A stretch of DNA of 64,000 bases from Dastarcus helophoroides (taxonomy: Eukaryota > Arthropoda > Insecta > Coleoptera > Bothrideridae): contig CM053328.1 of NCBI GenBank assembly GCA_028583605.1, forward strand, positions 29,051,578 to 29,115,577. The letters are read 5' to 3'. Within the stretch, counting starts at the first letter, position 1. Every line of letters begins with the position of its first letter. Shown here in pieces: positions 63,055 through 64,000 of the stretch. A program made the translations under genes and the position numbers. The notes under the pieces were generated by a model, which was not told the DNA's origin, searched no databases, and saw only the letters and a program-made list of their open reading frames with translations.

Positions 63055-64000
63055 TGATATGCTTTAAAGATGTTAATGCGTTACCGATTCTGCAATCAAA
63101 CAAGATTTTTAACACTTTTATATAACACAAACTTATTCGTAAATCATCGGAACGATTCACCTATATTTATGCCGTCACTATGGTGTTGAATATTGAACTT
63201 TTAAAGAAGTCTAAAACGCACACCAGTGTACGAGCTATTTTATTCTTAAACAGGAGCTGTAAGTTTTGATTTGTTAGTATGGTGTAAAGTAGACATTGAT
63301 AGTAATAATAAGAATATAATTGTTGGTAAACTGCTGGATAACTACCTGAGTTTTATTCGAAAGTCAAAAGTTCATCTTCAAACTCAAAATTTTGGACTTT
63401 TCTCCCAAATTTCAGTTTTTTAGCATACGAATCAGTTTCATAATATCTCGGAATACCGATTTTAACTCTAAAATTTTTTTAATGTCGCCTAAATCTCCAC
63501 CTTAAATGGAAAACGTTGAAAATTTCAAACTAAAATTTGAACTGTTTTTTTAAGTCGAAATTTTGAGTTTAATATCTCCAAAGATTTTTTTTTTGCTTTT
63601 TTTTCTTTCTTTCACCTCGATATTTGAGGCAAAAATTCGACTGTAAACTCGAAATCCAAAACAATTACCTTTATTCTAAACATTTTGTGTTTAGAGAAAT
63701 TCTGGTTTAATCTGAACTTTTTTCCCCGGAATGTTGATTTTAGTCCCAAAATTTGGGTTCTTTTAAGAAATATCTACTTTCGCTTTGAAATTTTGACTTT
63801 AATCTCTAAATGTCGAATTCAAAATTAGAATGTGAGGAAGGTAAATTTTTATTTTTTGATTTTAAGTTTTTTCTCGAAATTTTCACTTTTAGAACTGTCG
63901 AATTATTCCTGAAAAGCTTGTAATGAATTTCCTTTTTAAAAAATTTCTTTAAAAGCGTAGTATCTACTAGTTTCTGGAAAATTTTGAATTTTATCATTTT
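63055..64000. repeat. SULT intron 5 sequence, low-complexity from about 63370
   Basis: The first 300 bp are unassigned; then T-rich quasi-periodic sequence with AAATTTTGAC and AAATTTCGA cores to the window end. No further SULT exon was found. Confidence 0.4.

Overview
This is AT-rich nuclear DNA from an arthropod, almost certainly an insect; I cannot resolve the order. The evidence is short GT-AG introns, an arthropod-style TATA plus initiator (TCAGTT) promoter, and a dense mix of transposons typical of insects: Gypsy, Penelope-like, several non-LTR families, Tc1/mariner, pogo, hAT-like MITEs and a tRNA-derived SINE. There are no rRNA genes, true tRNA genes, CRISPR arrays or bacterial operons. 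Only one cellular gene is recognisable.

Layout. 1-6.6 kb: a solo Gypsy LTR, low-complexity blocks and a small Penelope-like element (3526-4427) between inverted arms. 6.9-9.1 kb: decayed endonuclease/RT LINE. 9.3-9.6 kb: an LTR-like relic. 10.6-15.1 kb: a very young Gypsy element on the minus strand with indistinguishable 366-bp LTRs, one 1,199-codon frame, and its protease/reverse-transcriptase segment deleted in frame. 17.1-17.4 kb: a related solo LTR. 18.5-19.1 kb: a ZNHIT2-like pseudogene with an inverted coding fragment. 20-26.6 kb: LINE and mariner fragments. 27.8-29 kb: a non-autonomous repeat with a nested foldback MITE. 32-34.2 kb: a 1,077-bp tandem duplication cutting through a LINE. 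38.5-45.1 kb: a 6.6-kb LTR element with 1.72-kb nearly identical LTRs and no recognisable coding capacity (LARD-like). 45.2-46.9 kb: LINE fragments in alternating orientation. 48-51.2 kb: LINE, hAT-like MITE, mariner and pogo relics.

52.0-64.0 kb: a cytosolic sulfotransferase gene on the plus strand. It has a TATA/Inr promoter, exon 1 at 52072-52171, a 9.6-kb first intron packed with repeats, then four closely spaced exons (61748-62525). Its 3' exons lie beyond the window. One extra T at about 61870 shifts the frame just before the PAPS-binding motif.

Most notable points. (1) The young Gypsy LTR carries two perfect three-pentamer heat-shock elements just upstream of its TATA box, and one is kept in a diverged solo LTR. 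(2) A recurrent foldback repeat carries a hammerhead-ribozyme-like core in its arms, is attached to a Penelope-like coding fragment, and one copy has a 14-bp target-site duplication. (3) The LARD-like element is recent and must have been mobilised in trans. (4) Long blocks of strand-polarised, quasi-periodic AAAATTTCGACTTTT-type sequence recur across the window and are not explained by any element I can name.

All family assignments come from reading translated sequence by eye. No database search was possible.
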